Origin: Paramacrobiotus richtersi
Lineage: Eukaryota; Tardigrada; Eutardigrada; Parachela; Macrobiotidae
Length of the DNA stretch: 64,000 nt
Direction of reading: 5' to 3'
NCBI GenBank assembly: GCA_034698045.1
Contig: JAQGAU010000009.1
Location: forward strand, 1-64,000
This document shows positions 23,842-35,429 of the stretch, in pieces. The translations under genes and the position numbers were made by a program. The notes under the pieces are model-generated. The model made no database searches and was not told where the DNA came from. It saw nothing but the letters and a program-made list of their open reading frames with translations. How positions within the stretch are numbered: the stretch's first letter is position 1; every line of letters starts with the position of its first letter.

Positions 23842-24135
23842 AGAGAACCAAAGTTTCTGGGCTCATAACTCAGAGAACCAAAGTTTCAAGTTAAAGTTAA
23901 AAGTTTCAAAAAAGTTTCAAATAATCAAAAAATCATGGGCCGACCTCCGACAGCTGCTAAGAAGACATCTGCTAAGAAAGCAGCTGCTAAGAAGACTGCG
24001 GCTGCTAAGAAGATTGCGGCTGCTTCCGCTGTCACACGACCTCCTCGGAAGCGTGTATCCCCGGAGTTATCCAATGACCTTCGTGAACTTGTTATTAATC
24101 TCAAGAATGAATTTCTTTAGAGAACCAAAGTTTCA
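23842..24135. repeat. Direct repeats bounding a short basic ORF
   Basis: AGAGAACCAAAGTTTC occurs at 23842-23857, 23872-23887 and 24119-24134; the last two share a further A. The third copy overlaps the stop codon of the ORF at 23935-24120. Between them, AAGTTTCAA-like words recur (23881-23920). The outer pair could be a target-site duplication around an inserted piece, or simply a local repeat. Confidence 0.7.
23935..24120 (+). CDS. Lysine/alanine-rich, histone-H1-tail-like small ORF
   Basis: An ATG-initiated 61-codon ORF begins MGRPPTAAKKTSAKKAAAKK and continues with further AAKK repeats, then RPPRKRVSPELSNDLRELVI. Lys/Ala/Pro repeats of this kind are typical of linker-histone tails and other DNA-binding basic proteins. 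There is no globular winged-helix domain, so it is not a full histone H1. It may be an exon, a fragment or a small chromatin-binding peptide. It is preceded by an AT-rich leader and enclosed by 16-17 bp direct repeats. Confidence 0.45.
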   Translation: MGRPPTAAKKTSAKKAAAKKTAAAKKIAAASAVTRPPRKRVSPELSNDLRELVINLKNEFL

Positions 24136-24767
24136 CCCGCCCGCCACTCCCTTGACTTTCATCGTTACATGCCTCTGTTTTACGTATATACATCGTGCTA
24201 TTCAGGTGCGTTATTCGTATCAATAAAGGGGGTCTGGTCACGGATGGTTCACAAGCGGCAGCTGACCACTTGGCCTATCAGGAGCTTCATGCTAGCATCG
24301 CCGAATTTCTTTGTATAATACTGTTCCTGTATAATGCTGTATTATTCCAATATTCCTTCCTATACTTCCTAACTAATACTGTATAATACTGTTTTGATTT
24401 CTTTGTATTTACTTCACGGCATGATTGTTTTTCATACACGTACGTGTGAGAACCGAATGTCCAGTTCGCAACAGCCAGTCTATTTACAGTACTGCAGGAC
24501 ATCAAATTCCAGTCAGAAAAGCACAACCCATTGGAAAGAACAACGGCGTAAGCAACCCACGATTAACACAATATGTGAGCGCAGATGCGGCACTGCGTGA
24601 CTGAACTACACAAACTCATCGTTTATTGAGTATCGCACAATGCTGAAATACATCACTGAGCGTGGAACCGTGTTTCTACAAAATTGGTCGTAGGAGACGA
24701 GTAAAGGTTACGGTTCACGTTAAGCGAACTGTAAATGTACACACAGCAAGATCAAGATCTGGTTTAA

Positions 24768-25160
24768 ATGAGCCTAGCACGCTGCTTTTCCGTGGCAACT
24801 GACTCGGTTCGAGCTTTGACTGATTTCAACTCCGTTAACAAAGCCTATAGAAATATTTCCGATAAAATGTTGCAAAATGATGATGAAAAATCACCCGAAC
24901 CGCCTCTAAACGATGCTCCAGTAAATCCTGCGAAATCAGCCTGCAAATCTAAAAAAAACTCGTCCCAAACCTTGTTCTGTTTTTGCATCATCGGAAGCCA
25001 CAAATCCTCATAATCCTCCAGTCGACCCTGTTACGAATGTTATTGAAGAGAAGGGAAGATGTCGCATACACCAGAGCAACGTGCGAAAACTCCTCGTATC
25101 GATACAGACGCCAAGCGACGTTCAAATGGTGAAGGTATTGATGAGCGGCCGCCTCCTGGT
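24768..25160 (+). pseudogene. Hypothetical disordered protein, frame-broken
   Basis: An ATG at 24768 opens a frame reading MSLARCFSVATDSVRALTDF, then DKMLQNDDEKSPEPPLNDAP and AKSACKSKK. At a run of eight A (about 24951-24958) the protein-like reading passes to another frame (TRPKPCSVFASSEATNPHNP) and then to a third (SHTPEQRAKTPRIDTDAKRR, GEGIDERPPPG). Composition is polar, charged and proline-rich, typical of a disordered protein. I do not recognise a family. Either the gene is decaying or single-base assembly errors are present. Confidence 0.4.
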
Positions 25161-25872
25161 TAGTTGTCGCGTTGAGTACGTAAGTCGATAGTTTTAGTTG
25201 TACAGTGAGTTTGATAAGGAATTGCGTGCAGTGTTCGAAGCAGTCGTCATAATACATTAACGCTGATCGTTCAATCAGCTTTGCTATTGGCTTTTTTGTC
25301 TGTTTTTGTGAATGTTGGAAAGATTTCCTTGTAAGTAATGCGTTTCGAACTAGCCTTTGGATTTTGCCTGCGCAGGACGGCTGTGTTATCTCAAGCCCTT
25401 TACTTTAAGTCTGAAACTACAATCTTTTGCGAAGTAAAGGCCTTGATTGCATAGTATTTTTGACTATTGAAGATTCCTCGTGATATTTCTAGGAATATAT
25501 ATGTAGCTCGATTCTTTCTTTCCGGTTACTGGTTTCGCTTCACAAATTCTTATCCACGTCCCTGCTTTATTACGAAAACAACCAAAAACAGCGGACTAAG
25601 AATACGCAGGAACTTACCGTACCAGTAGTGAATAACAGTTGGACTAACTGAAGTCATATGGACAGCATCTGAGAATTACACACGGTGATGTAGACAGAGA
25701 AGAAATACACTGTAATGATGACCTTTTGTATACTGTACCAATATCCTTATGAAACTAACTGTAGTTTCTCTTGCAGTTCCATTTCTGACTAATTTGTAGC
25801 CTTTATCCCTTCAGCGATCGTCATTTCCAACGTACGACTGAGTGTCCAGTCTGTCCAAACTCGGATCCCACC

Positions 25873-28800
25873 ATGGGCGCCATCGAGAGCTCACAGAAAA
25901 GGCAGCGTCTCAGCCGGGGAGTCGCAGCTCTTGAGAAAACGCCAGCCAAATGAATCTGTACCGTACATTAACTGGGTGCGGGAACCAACAACCCTCTGGG
26001 CGGAGGATCTGCTGGGTGATATTGTTGCTGAGGTTGCGCCGAATACAGAGAGGAAAAGTGGAGATGATTCCACCGCAAGCTCTTCCAGATGCTACAGTTC
26101 CATTGGACGAATTCGTCGATAGACCACGTGCAAAACATCGCAGAACGATAGAAACATCTCGGCCGCATAGTAGGCAATCTTCCGGTCAAGGACCCGCTGG
26201 AAGGCGAAGACTGTCACCTCCGACTGACAGAACCATGAGCATCAGCGAACACACCGACTCACAAGAAAAGCCTGTGTCCAAGCGAGTCACACTCCAAACT
26301 GGATGGCTTGAAACTCCAGTTGCCGAAAAACACAAACATGAGCAAAACAAACTCTCTACCACGATGAAAGGTCAACCGAAGGAGCCAGTTCCTGTCAAGA
26401 CGCCGAAAGCGGTCCAAACTGTTCGGAAGAGCGTGAAGCCACATACCGACCTACCGCTGAGTGAACTTGTCCGCCAAAGCATTGTAGAAAACGCACAGAT
26501 GGAAAGAAAGATCAAGAATAACACTCCATTAAGTGAGCTGATTCGCCAATGCATAGCTGAACCAACCATCTCTGCCGAGACGGTTCACACGAAAGTGGAT
26601 TTGCTTGGCGAGGACAGAAACGCAGAGAGTCAAAGAAGATGTCCTCGATACCGGAACATGTCACGGAGAAATTGGGAGAGGGTATGGTAGTTAGTGGAAT
26701 GATCCGGAAGAGTTCGGTCGAAAGATCGTACGAAAAACCACCTCCATTAAAATAACAGGTTCCTTTAACCCAGGAGCCGATCAGTCCAATCATAGAGACT
26801 TCAGAAGGTATGGAAAAGAAGCAACGAAAATCGAAAACGAAGAAAAAAGACGTGTTACCATAAGAAGAAGCATTACCAGTTATAATGGAACCTCCAGTTT
26901 TTTTAGTTCCCGTAATGTTAACGCCTCAAGCGAGGGATGAGGGATCTTTTTTAAAGGACTTTTCTATGGAGCAACTGACCATGAAACTGGAAGAATCGCT
27001 CGATACTATGCGAAACGCGGTCGTCGAAGAGGAACCCGGACGTATGGGGTGCAAGCGGATCAGACTGATGTTCGGAAATTCCGCCCCATTTGCCAAAACC
27101 AGATGAAGTCATCCAACCCGCGTTTTTCCCCGTTCCTGGAATGAGGGGGCCGAGACCACCGATTAGGAGACCACTGCCTCGCCGACCCGAGAGACCCGCG
27201 CAATACGACGGTACCGAGACTACTGGAGGTCTGCGACCCAAGCCTGAAGTTCGCGATGCTCCGATCTTTGACCCGGAATCCGTAAAACCAGCTGAGGGGT
27301 CAGTTACACAACCTCCACCTGTCGAAGACCCACCAGCGGAACCTGTTGAGCAACCGGAAATTGATGGCGAAACAAAGAAGAAACACTTGAAGCATAAATC
27401 CACGGCTGAAGGGGAGGGTGTCCAGGAGCGACACCACGGTCATAAGAAGAAGTGGAAGAAACCTAAAGGAAAGCGTCACAAAGACGAAGCGAACGAAGAT
27501 GAGGAACCCGCCGAAAGCAGTACCCTCAAGGGTGACCCGCTGTACGGGCAGTCCGTGGGGAGCTTTCTTGTGCTGGAGGATGTTCTAGGGAAGGGCGGGT
27601 TTAAGGAAGCCCGGCGGGGTCGTCATATCAATTCGACGAAGAAGTTTGCCATCAAACTGGAACGCATCGCCGATGCCAATGAATCCTTGGCGGAAGAGCA
27701 TAAGACCTACCAGATCATCGGGGCAGCCTGTTGGATTCTCACAATGTTATTACTTTGGTGAGTAACACATCTCTTGGTCTAAAGTAAGACGGTGTGTATG
27801 GTGGCCATTCAGATCTTAGGCCGTACTGAGTACGTGCACTCCAAAGGGTATGTCTACTCGGACATCATGCCGGATAACTTTCTGACCGGTTTGGCAGGGG
27901 AGGGTGCACCCGGATAGCACAGTGTATTTGATCGATTTCGGGCTGGCGCAGTAGTTCAAGGATACGTATACCGGGATGTATTGTTATGATGAGAATCTCA
28001 AGACTCATCCCATCGGCACAATGCGGTAAGGTTCGCGTTCGACGTCCTTGTCAACGTTAGACTGTCCATCATTATGAAATTTTTATAGCCTTTTTTTTTC
28101 AGCTAAAGGTCATCCAACCCATATGTTATCTTTAGAAAGTTCTGAAAATTTTGAAAACGATCACAAATCCTAAATTTCCCACAAGCTTCTACATGCGATT
28201 CTAGAACTGCTCTACGATGACTGCGCAGTGGTTGGAAGAGCAAAATGTTGCTTGATTTAGTGACTTTTGAACAGCGTATGAACCTTAAGATTCTTTGAGA
28301 TGCTTTATCGTCTGTGTTACTAACTAATGCTTTGATTTCTTATTGCTAGTCGATTATCAAGACTACCAGTGAAAAATAACGCGGGATTGCATAGATGACA
28401 CTTCTTAAAGTAAGCATGTCTTATGCAGGTGCATGAGCGTCCGCTCCATGAAGGCCGCTCCCAGCCCTACGGCGATGACCTGGAATCCATCGTCTACCTC
28501 ATCATTTCCTTCCTCCACGGCTGGCCCCCTTGGCAAGGCCTTGGCATCAAGGACCGTAAAACAAGATCAAAGCCGTTGGCCTGTTAAAAAAAACCATCCC
28601 CCTGGACGAACTATGCCTAAACTGTCCCCCACAACTCCAGGACTACATCAAATACGTCTGCAGTACGCAGTTCTACGCCGAACCCAAGTACGACCGTCTC
28701 CGGAGGTTCTTTGCCGGTGTGATGCAGGCCAACGGCTGGGTGGATGACGAGCGGGTCGACTGGATGGAACGGGCTTTTGATTTCACCAAGAATAGGAAAT

Positions 28801-29806
28801 CGGACAGTGGTTTTGGGAAACCCGGGTCGGAGGAGGGGGAAGCCGGGGAAACGATGATGGAGATGCGGAAGAGTGTCGTGAAGGTGCAGATGACCCAGAG
28901 AACGCTGGTGGGCGAGGAGGGAGAGGGAACGCGGACGGTGGTGCGAGGGTGCCGCCGCCGGCGCGTGTGGGGATGGATCCCACGATTCATCCGTTGCTGG
29001 TGTTTAATGGTAAGGCTGATTACATGACTGTATTTCGTACTGCTCACATCAGCCAGGCCGTTGCGGCTCGTTTCGAGCCAATTTGAAAACGTGACTGAAT
29101 TAGCGTGCAGCAGATCGATCAGTCAGACAGTTTGCGTTTCCTTCCTTCGTTATCAGACAGACAGTTTGCGTTTCCTGCTCTAACAAGTAGACACTCCTCT
29201 GTATAAGTATAGCGGACCACCTTGCCTTAGTACATCCACGGATCTCTGTACACACATTATCACCAAGCATATTCGAAGTTTTCCATGTTCTGCGCTACAG
29301 TATTCGCTTCAGGTTTGTGGCACAACATCCGGCTGCATATGCTGCGAGTGCGGGTAGCTATGTGAAATTTGTTTGGTTGTAATAATGGCAACCTCGTGGT
29401 GTCTGGTTATCGATGTCATGCATGGCGTTTCATCGCTTCTCACTTATCACAATTGCGGGTCAAAAGGCTCACCGAGGGGGACTAATTGAACGAGCATGAT
29501 GCGTTGGTAAAGCAGTGAGCTCCGAAAACAGTGAAGTCTATTCAGTTTATACAACTATCTGTACACCAGGACTGCTAGTCTAATCGGCTATACATTTCTA
29601 ACCGACTTTTATTCCAGAGCAAGAGAACAATCAGAAACTGACATCCTCCTCGGCCCCCAAGAAGCCAGAGCCCGCTGCTCAAGAGGATGGCTGTTTCACC
29701 CATCGACAGCGCGAGATAAGTAAACCACGCCGACACCGGGAAGATCATGGTGGCTGCTGTTTGCTGTTAAGGTGGCGTTCGGTGGAATCACGGTTTCTTG
29801 ATGCGT
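25873..29806 (+). pseudogene. Casein-kinase-1-like protein kinase, broken in several places
   Basis: The gene starts in a strong context (CCCACCATGG) at 25873 with MGAIESSQKRQRLSRG. A long low-complexity N-terminal region follows, including two related motifs, PLSELVRQSIVEN and PLSELIRQCIAEP (about 26450-26560), and a Pro/Lys-rich stretch (27090-27530). The kinase domain begins FLVLEDVLGKGGFKEARRGR with FAIKLERI (VAIK lysine). It continues after an intron with [15 protein letters not shown] (catalytic loop, HRD-like Asp kept), VYLIDFGLAQ (DFG), then GDDLESIVYLIISFLHGWPP and LRRFFAGVMQANGWVDDERV, the CK1-type C-lobe. A final exon at 29618-29806 (EQENNQKLTSSSAPKK, GGCCLLLRW) joins in frame to HPLLVFN at a GTAAGG donor. 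At least five frame changes or stops interrupt the reading, including a TAG directly after DFGLAQ. CK1/TTBK-type kinases are expanded in some nematodes. Confidence 0.75.
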
Positions 29807-29809
29807 AAT

Positions 29810-30967
29810 TTCCTTCAGAGCGAGCATTGTGGTCCTCAATAAGCGGCCGCTACGGGTAGAACATGCTTAGGAGTGGTAGCAGGGCCTAATTGGATAAGAG
29901 GACCATGTTTCTCGTTTAACAGTTGTTTATGATTTGATCTGCTAGAATTTCGTAAAACTAGCGGTAACATACGACGCACAAGAAAATGATGTTTCTTCGA
30001 CAGTGTTTTACTCTGGTTGCAAGGCTAACGCTGAATGAATTTAGACTGAATCAGAATATTTCACGACTGGCTTTGATGGGTTGATCCCGAAGGAGAGAAG
30101 AATTAAAACTAACATGAAGTCGCAAGTCTAAAGCGTCTCCTTCCCCACGCTCGTAGCTCGACATCCGTCCTGTGTAATCAAATTCTGCTAATAATTCTAG
30201 CAACCAAATTTATACTTGGTATTTTCATTAGCGTGGTAAAATAAATCAATGATTAAATAAGAGCTGGCCTAAAAATAAACTACCTATAAACCTACTAGCA
30301 CAGAGTCATAGCTCGGGCGAGCAGTAACAGAACACAAAGCGATTTCCGGTCTCAGTAGCAATTACCCATTTAGGCAGATAAATCTCGATCGTGCGTTCCA
30401 GCGGGTAGATTGACTTTCCCACAGTACAATCCATTCGTTTCTTAGCAACACGATCTGAACGCAGAGTCGCAGTCTGTAGTAAATACCAATTTCGAACGCT
30501 ATCCTGAGTCATGGATCCCCCGTACCGTCACTTCTCTCGTCACTGAACACGAGCACATCTCACACCGCCAGGCCAAACAAAAGGCAGTTCCCACCGTTAT
30601 CGGAGCAAGCGCTTAGTGAATCGGATTGTGCGGATATCTATCAGGTCTCCCGCACGAGGCTCCTCGTAGCGGACACATGATGATGTGTGCGCCAAATTGC
30701 CAGGGGATCGACCAGTGCAGTGACCAGTGGTGTGGCATACAGCGTTGATCATGAAAAGGCCAGTTTCTGTGAATGTTAAGGTAATAATAGCCGATCAAAT
30801 TCGATCAGACAAGAAGCATTTCCAAGCATTTCCTCTGCTAAACGTTACAACGAGCTTCTGGCCCATTGTAACGTTTGTACTTCGATAAAAAGGCTTCAAA
30901 GTGAAAGCTGAACTAGAGTTTCCCGTTTCCTTTCTGATTATGCCTTACGTTACGTCAAGCTACACTT
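29810..30967. other. Unassigned interval
   Basis: This stretch lies between the two kinase genes. The N-lobe exons of the second kinase would be expected here, but I could not recognise a glycine loop or VAIK motif. ORFs at 30306-30512 and 30613-30798 reverse show no domain. Confidence 0.35.
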
Positions 30968-30969
30968 TC

Positions 30970-31930
30970 AGGTTTTCCTTATCGATTACGCAACTGTGAT
31001 CAAGTTCCAGCAGAAGGTGACAGTTAATGAAGAGGGATCTGCACCTCGCGTCATCGGTAAACAACTGAAAGGTCATGCCTTGTACGATAATATCGCCAGC
31101 CATCGAGGAAAACGAGCGGAGGTTTGTATGATTTACATCTGTACTACTTTGTGGTTGATTTCTTATAGATTCGTGCTTGTTAGTTATCGAGGTGATGCGG
31201 AGGCTACGATGTATATGCTGTTGCACTTGCTGCTGGGGGATCTTCCCTGGCGCGGGGCCGTGATAAAAACCGGCAAACTACCTTGAAAACACAAGGAAAA
31301 GCCCAACAAGTTTGATGCTGTGCTGCAGATCAAGGAAAGCGCGGGGGTTTCAGAGGTAAGAAACATAGATTCCGAACCAAATGTTTATTAAGCGCAAAGG
31401 GGACTGGAACACAAGTTTGGTTTGCCAAAAATATTGGTAGTGATCAGCTTGCCTGCTCGTCACCTTTTTAGCCGAGAAGAACCATACAGTGTTCAGCAGA
31501 ATCCTTATAGCAAAAGCACTTTCATGATGCTGACGTGTGAATCAATAGAGAACACATTATCGAACACGGGTGCTAGGTATTCCTTCGTTGTTGAAGCTTG
31601 TACTCGTAACTGCATTTTATAATTAATTGCCTTGTGTTTCTAGCTGTCTCCTTCCGAAATTCTGTTTGCACTGGACCATGTTCAATCCTTGAATTGCGAA
31701 GAGATCCCTGATTATGAGCTGCTGATCCATCTGTTTTTTGTCTCTGTTACGAAATGAGGAAGAAACGTTTGATTACCATTACGACTGGCTGACATGAACC
31801 AGTCCGGAAGAGCTGCAAGATCGGGTGCGACGCAAACGGAATGTTCTAGCCAGCTTAGTGGACCCAGTGACCGGGAAAAAATCTCGCACTGCAAACCCAT
31901 CGACATATGCATCATCAGGACAGTATGGAT
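30970..31930 (+). pseudogene. Second casein-kinase-1-like kinase, C-lobe only, broken
   Basis: After an acceptor at about 30970 the frame reads VFLIDYATVIKF, the position of the DFG segment in CK1/VRK/TTBK kinases with DFG changed to DYA. Then come NIASHRGKRAE, GDAEATMYMLLHLLLGDLPW (the CK1 helix with LPW), DAVLQIKESAGVSE, and after a splice SPSEILFALDHVQSLNCEEI with PDYELLIHLF. A further reading gives NEEETFDYHYDWLT and SPEELQDRVRRKRNVLASLV. Splice signals remain (GTAAGA donor at about 31355, TTTCTAG acceptor at about 31642), but an in-frame TGA follows GKLP and there are frame changes. No N-lobe was found. It has the same orientation as the kinase at 25873-29806, so the two probably arose by tandem duplication. 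A CK1-tail-like piece (LKAFDAHPQTGQETVVA) at 33640-33813 might belong to it. Confidence 0.7.
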
Positions 31931-31989
31931 GGTTTACTTCATGGCACTGAAGACCATCATGTTACTGTGTAGCGTTCAGGATCCGCCGT

Positions 31990-34430
31990 GTGTCTGTTGT
32001 TTGTCAAGTGAAAACATCGATGTGCGATTCACTGCGATAAAGATCTAACGTGCTTTTTTTTTGAATGCTGGAATCTTGAATGTTTTGCCTATAGCCCTAA
32101 AAAAGCCTAAAATAGCGCTGCTTCCCGATCGCGCACCAGTTATCTGCTCTAATCAAAATCCTTGCCAATCTGAAACAAACAGACATCACAGTGTCATCAC
32201 TCTTGGTCTCAGCACTTTTTTTAGTTCTATACTTACATTTTGAGATCAGCACAGCCCTATACAGGATTCCGCACCCAGTCAAAACCATGTAGCATCCTCA
32301 TAATAATCCACTTCCTTTCCCGTGTCCGTCATAAGATTGAAACACACTGTAAAGACCGCGAGAATGGCCGGTGCCCGCACAGCTTGTACACAAAGCAACA
32401 TGTCCGTCAGTGGTAGGAGGCCGGCTCGTTGTAGTGAGCTTAAGTACAGGCTATTATTAGATGTAGCGTGGGGTCCCAGGCTATACGTCGTAGATGGTGC
32501 TGAATGATGACACGAAAAAGATGGACCTTTTACGCTTGGTTGGCAGCCGTGTGGGGATGGTAGTGACGAGCCAGGATGAAGTCCTTGTGAGGGGTTAGAG
32601 CAGTGTGCACAGTGGATCTCAGCGCGTCACTAAGAGAATGGTCAGTATCTTAATTCGTAACTATGATTTGTGCTGCGTTGCTGTAACAAGTTAATTTTAT
32701 TAAACCAATTTAGCACATGTTCAAGTATTTAACGTAATTCCATGTATAAATTCATGTTGACAACTACTTCCGGTCCGATTAATCCTTAAATGCCATTGCC
32801 TTGTGAAGCTTACCAGTCGCAACCGTTGATGATGACTTTTATATTCTCCTAACAATTAGATTGTTTCACTGATAAGAGTAAAACTGTGCTTCTGCAAAAA
32901 AAAAGGTGCTTACATGAACTTGTTCCATGAAACAGTTTCAGAATTCATTGTTGTTAATTGCGCTAGATTTTCTTGGAAAACTAAGTTAATTGCGCTAGTA
33001 AGTGCACTTGCTGTTTCTGCGGGCACGGGTGGACAGAAGCGAGCACTAAATTTTGCGAACAAATCCGTTATAATTTTGTTAAAATTTCATTTCTTTTCCC
33101 AGAAACAGCATTGCAGGTTTCTTAAGTTTTTCGCTGCTGGTCTGGTAGAAATGAGTCTGCTTTTTTCGCAGCCCTGGAAACTCTCCGTATTTCGCACCGC
33201 TGCTTTGATCTCAGTGCATCCTTTAGCTCATAATACATCATTATCCCTAAGAAAGTGCTTTTGCGACAAGCAGAATGCCCAGGGGGCGATGTGCACTTTC
33301 CTATCAGACCAACCACAATGTGTTTACCAGTGTTATCTAACGAGCGAGTTGTCCTAATCCTTGTAAGCAAAGATACATCGCTTGGAATGTATCTGGGACT
33401 ATGTAACTGACATACTTGCAGTATCCTTCTATGCATCTGTTTAAAGTAACTGGTGATGTTTCGATCCTGTCGAAACAGACCAGGTTGTTGCCCCAGCAAC
33501 TCCATGAAACAAAACAAGCCAGACGTGATCGGCTATGCCAGAGCACCAAAAAAATGCATACTACCGTCAGTCTTCACCGTTACCACAATCTATACATAAT
33601 GATCGAGAATTGGCATTTCTGTTATAATATCACCTGTTGTCGATAGAACTACAGAACCGGATGAAAAAGAACCAATTCGAGGAGATTGCACAGGAGGAGC
33701 GGGGGGACGGGAATCTGGTAGGGGAAGCCTGGCACAGCGGAAGAAGGTTGTGTTTCCGGGGACCAATCTCAAAGCATTTGACGCTCATCCACAAACAGGT
33801 CAAGAAACAGTCGTTGCATGAGTAGTGAAGGTAAGTAAAATTGGCACTGACGCTGATGCAGTCAGTTTGTAATCAGAATTTAAATACTTATGCTTATCTC
33901 AGTTCATTATATACTACAAGTGGTTAGACAGGATAATTTCAACATTTTAGCACCACGTTTACCGAAATGCATGGCATTTTTTGCAGCCTTTATCTAGTAC
34001 CAAATTTAATGCTTCCTGTAGTAATGGGTATTATGATCAATGCCGGCTCTGGTAACCAATGTTCTTTAACGTAATCGATCTAACGAAGTACTTTGTACTA
34101 CAGAAATTTCTCTCTCTAACATACAGAGCTCCGAAAGAAAAATTTAGTGCCCCCTAGAAGTTTTGTAAGTTTGTACCAATTTTTTCCTCGCAAAAAAGTT
34201 ACCACTGCCTGTTTGAACTGGGTGTTACCATGCAGAAACACTTGTCAACGGTATGTACTTTTATACAGACCCTGCAAGAACAACAAAGGATCCATGAACG
34301 CTTGCTTACCATGCTGTTCATTGCTTATATGAAAAGAGTAGTGCTGTAGGACGTACTTGGCAGGCAAAAGTAGTTCTACCGCTTCCGGTGATCGAGTAGG
34401 AGATAACTGTCTTCAACGCGTGTAGTCGAC
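31990..34430. other. Unassigned interval with a possible kinase tail exon
   Basis: No complete gene is recognised. At 33640-33813 the forward strand reads TTEPDEKEPIRGD and LKAFDAHPQTGQETVVA before a stop, which could be a C-terminal exon of the preceding kinase. Other ORFs, such as 32914-33357, overlap comparably long ORFs on the other strand and carry no domain. Confidence 0.35.
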
Positions 34431-34500
34431 TTCTCTGTTGATCTTACTCTGGTGATCTTTCACGCATTTGGCCGGGCCGGGTTCAGCATCATTTTATGAT
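34431..34500 (+). repeat. Solo fragment of the 460-bp tandem unit
   Basis: The sequence CGACTTCTCTGTTGATCTTA and the following GGCCGGGCCGGGTTC match the middle of the tandem unit at 35430-36835. Similarity ends after about 65 bases. Confidence 0.6.
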
Positions 34501-34945
34501 GCTGAATTGGCTCGATCACTTGTTCTGTTTTCAGACATCTTATTTTGTTTGCATTTGTCACAGGGTGACCAGCGGTTGCCTTTCAGCTGGCCCGTTCGGA
34601 CATCACCCGTTCTTTCCTCTCCTCTGCTTCGTTATACCTTGTTTCTGTTTGGGCCGCGGCATCGCTTTTGGGGTTTGGTCGCGGACGGTTACATAAGCGG
34701 CTTCGACTGACCACTTGTGCCTTCAGACGCCAAGTCGGACATCGGGTCAGCACTTTACCATCTCCGTGATCGCCCCATAAAACGGCAACTGGTTTCTGCG
34801 CCCGAATATCTCGTAACGTTAATGGCAATTATTGCCAAAACAATAATTGTCGTTAACGTGCGATAGAAGGGCTTGTTGTTACGCATCGTAACACAACAAG
34901 AAACATAGATTATTGTGGCTTGCAGAAATCAGTTGATCGCTATAA

Positions 34946-34993
34946 AAGTGTTCTTCTAGTGTTCTTCTAGTGGAACGCGTGTTCTTCTAGCTC
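34946..34993. repeat. Short repeat of GTGTTCTTCTAG
   Basis: GTGTTCTTCTAG occurs three times within about 48 bases, the last copy after a small insertion. No function is apparent. Confidence 0.6.
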
Positions 34994-35429
34994 TCCCTTT
35001 AATGATTCCACGATGCCCTTCACGCTGCTGACAAACACAATGCACACGCCATATTTCGAGGCTAGCTGCATGGCAGCTGCCGATAAGACATGTGCTGGGA
35101 GCGATTTTGTACCAGATCGAGGATCTGTTGCATAACTCGGCCTTAAGTGCGGTTACCGGAAGGAAGAGAAAGCTCAGAAGCCATACTTAAATGGGCAGAA
35201 TAACAAGAAAAACGGTAAACAGAAAAAAGATACGTTATTTTCGGTAAAAATGCGCCGCATTCTGAAGGCGTTCAATTCAGACAGTGACAATTTACCGCGG
35301 GGCGTTACGTGGAAAGCGTTCGATGTACAGATTACGGGGTGTTCAAACCACAGAGGGGCACCCCTGTGTTATAGTCTATGGAGCGCGCCGGTACAGTCGG
35401 TCGCGTTCAAACTACCCGGTGGTTCAATG

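Noticed and set aside
33122-33517. 131-codon minus-strand ORF as a gene
   Set aside because: It overlaps a forward ORF of similar length, shows no domain, and lies in a region with no splice-supported neighbours.
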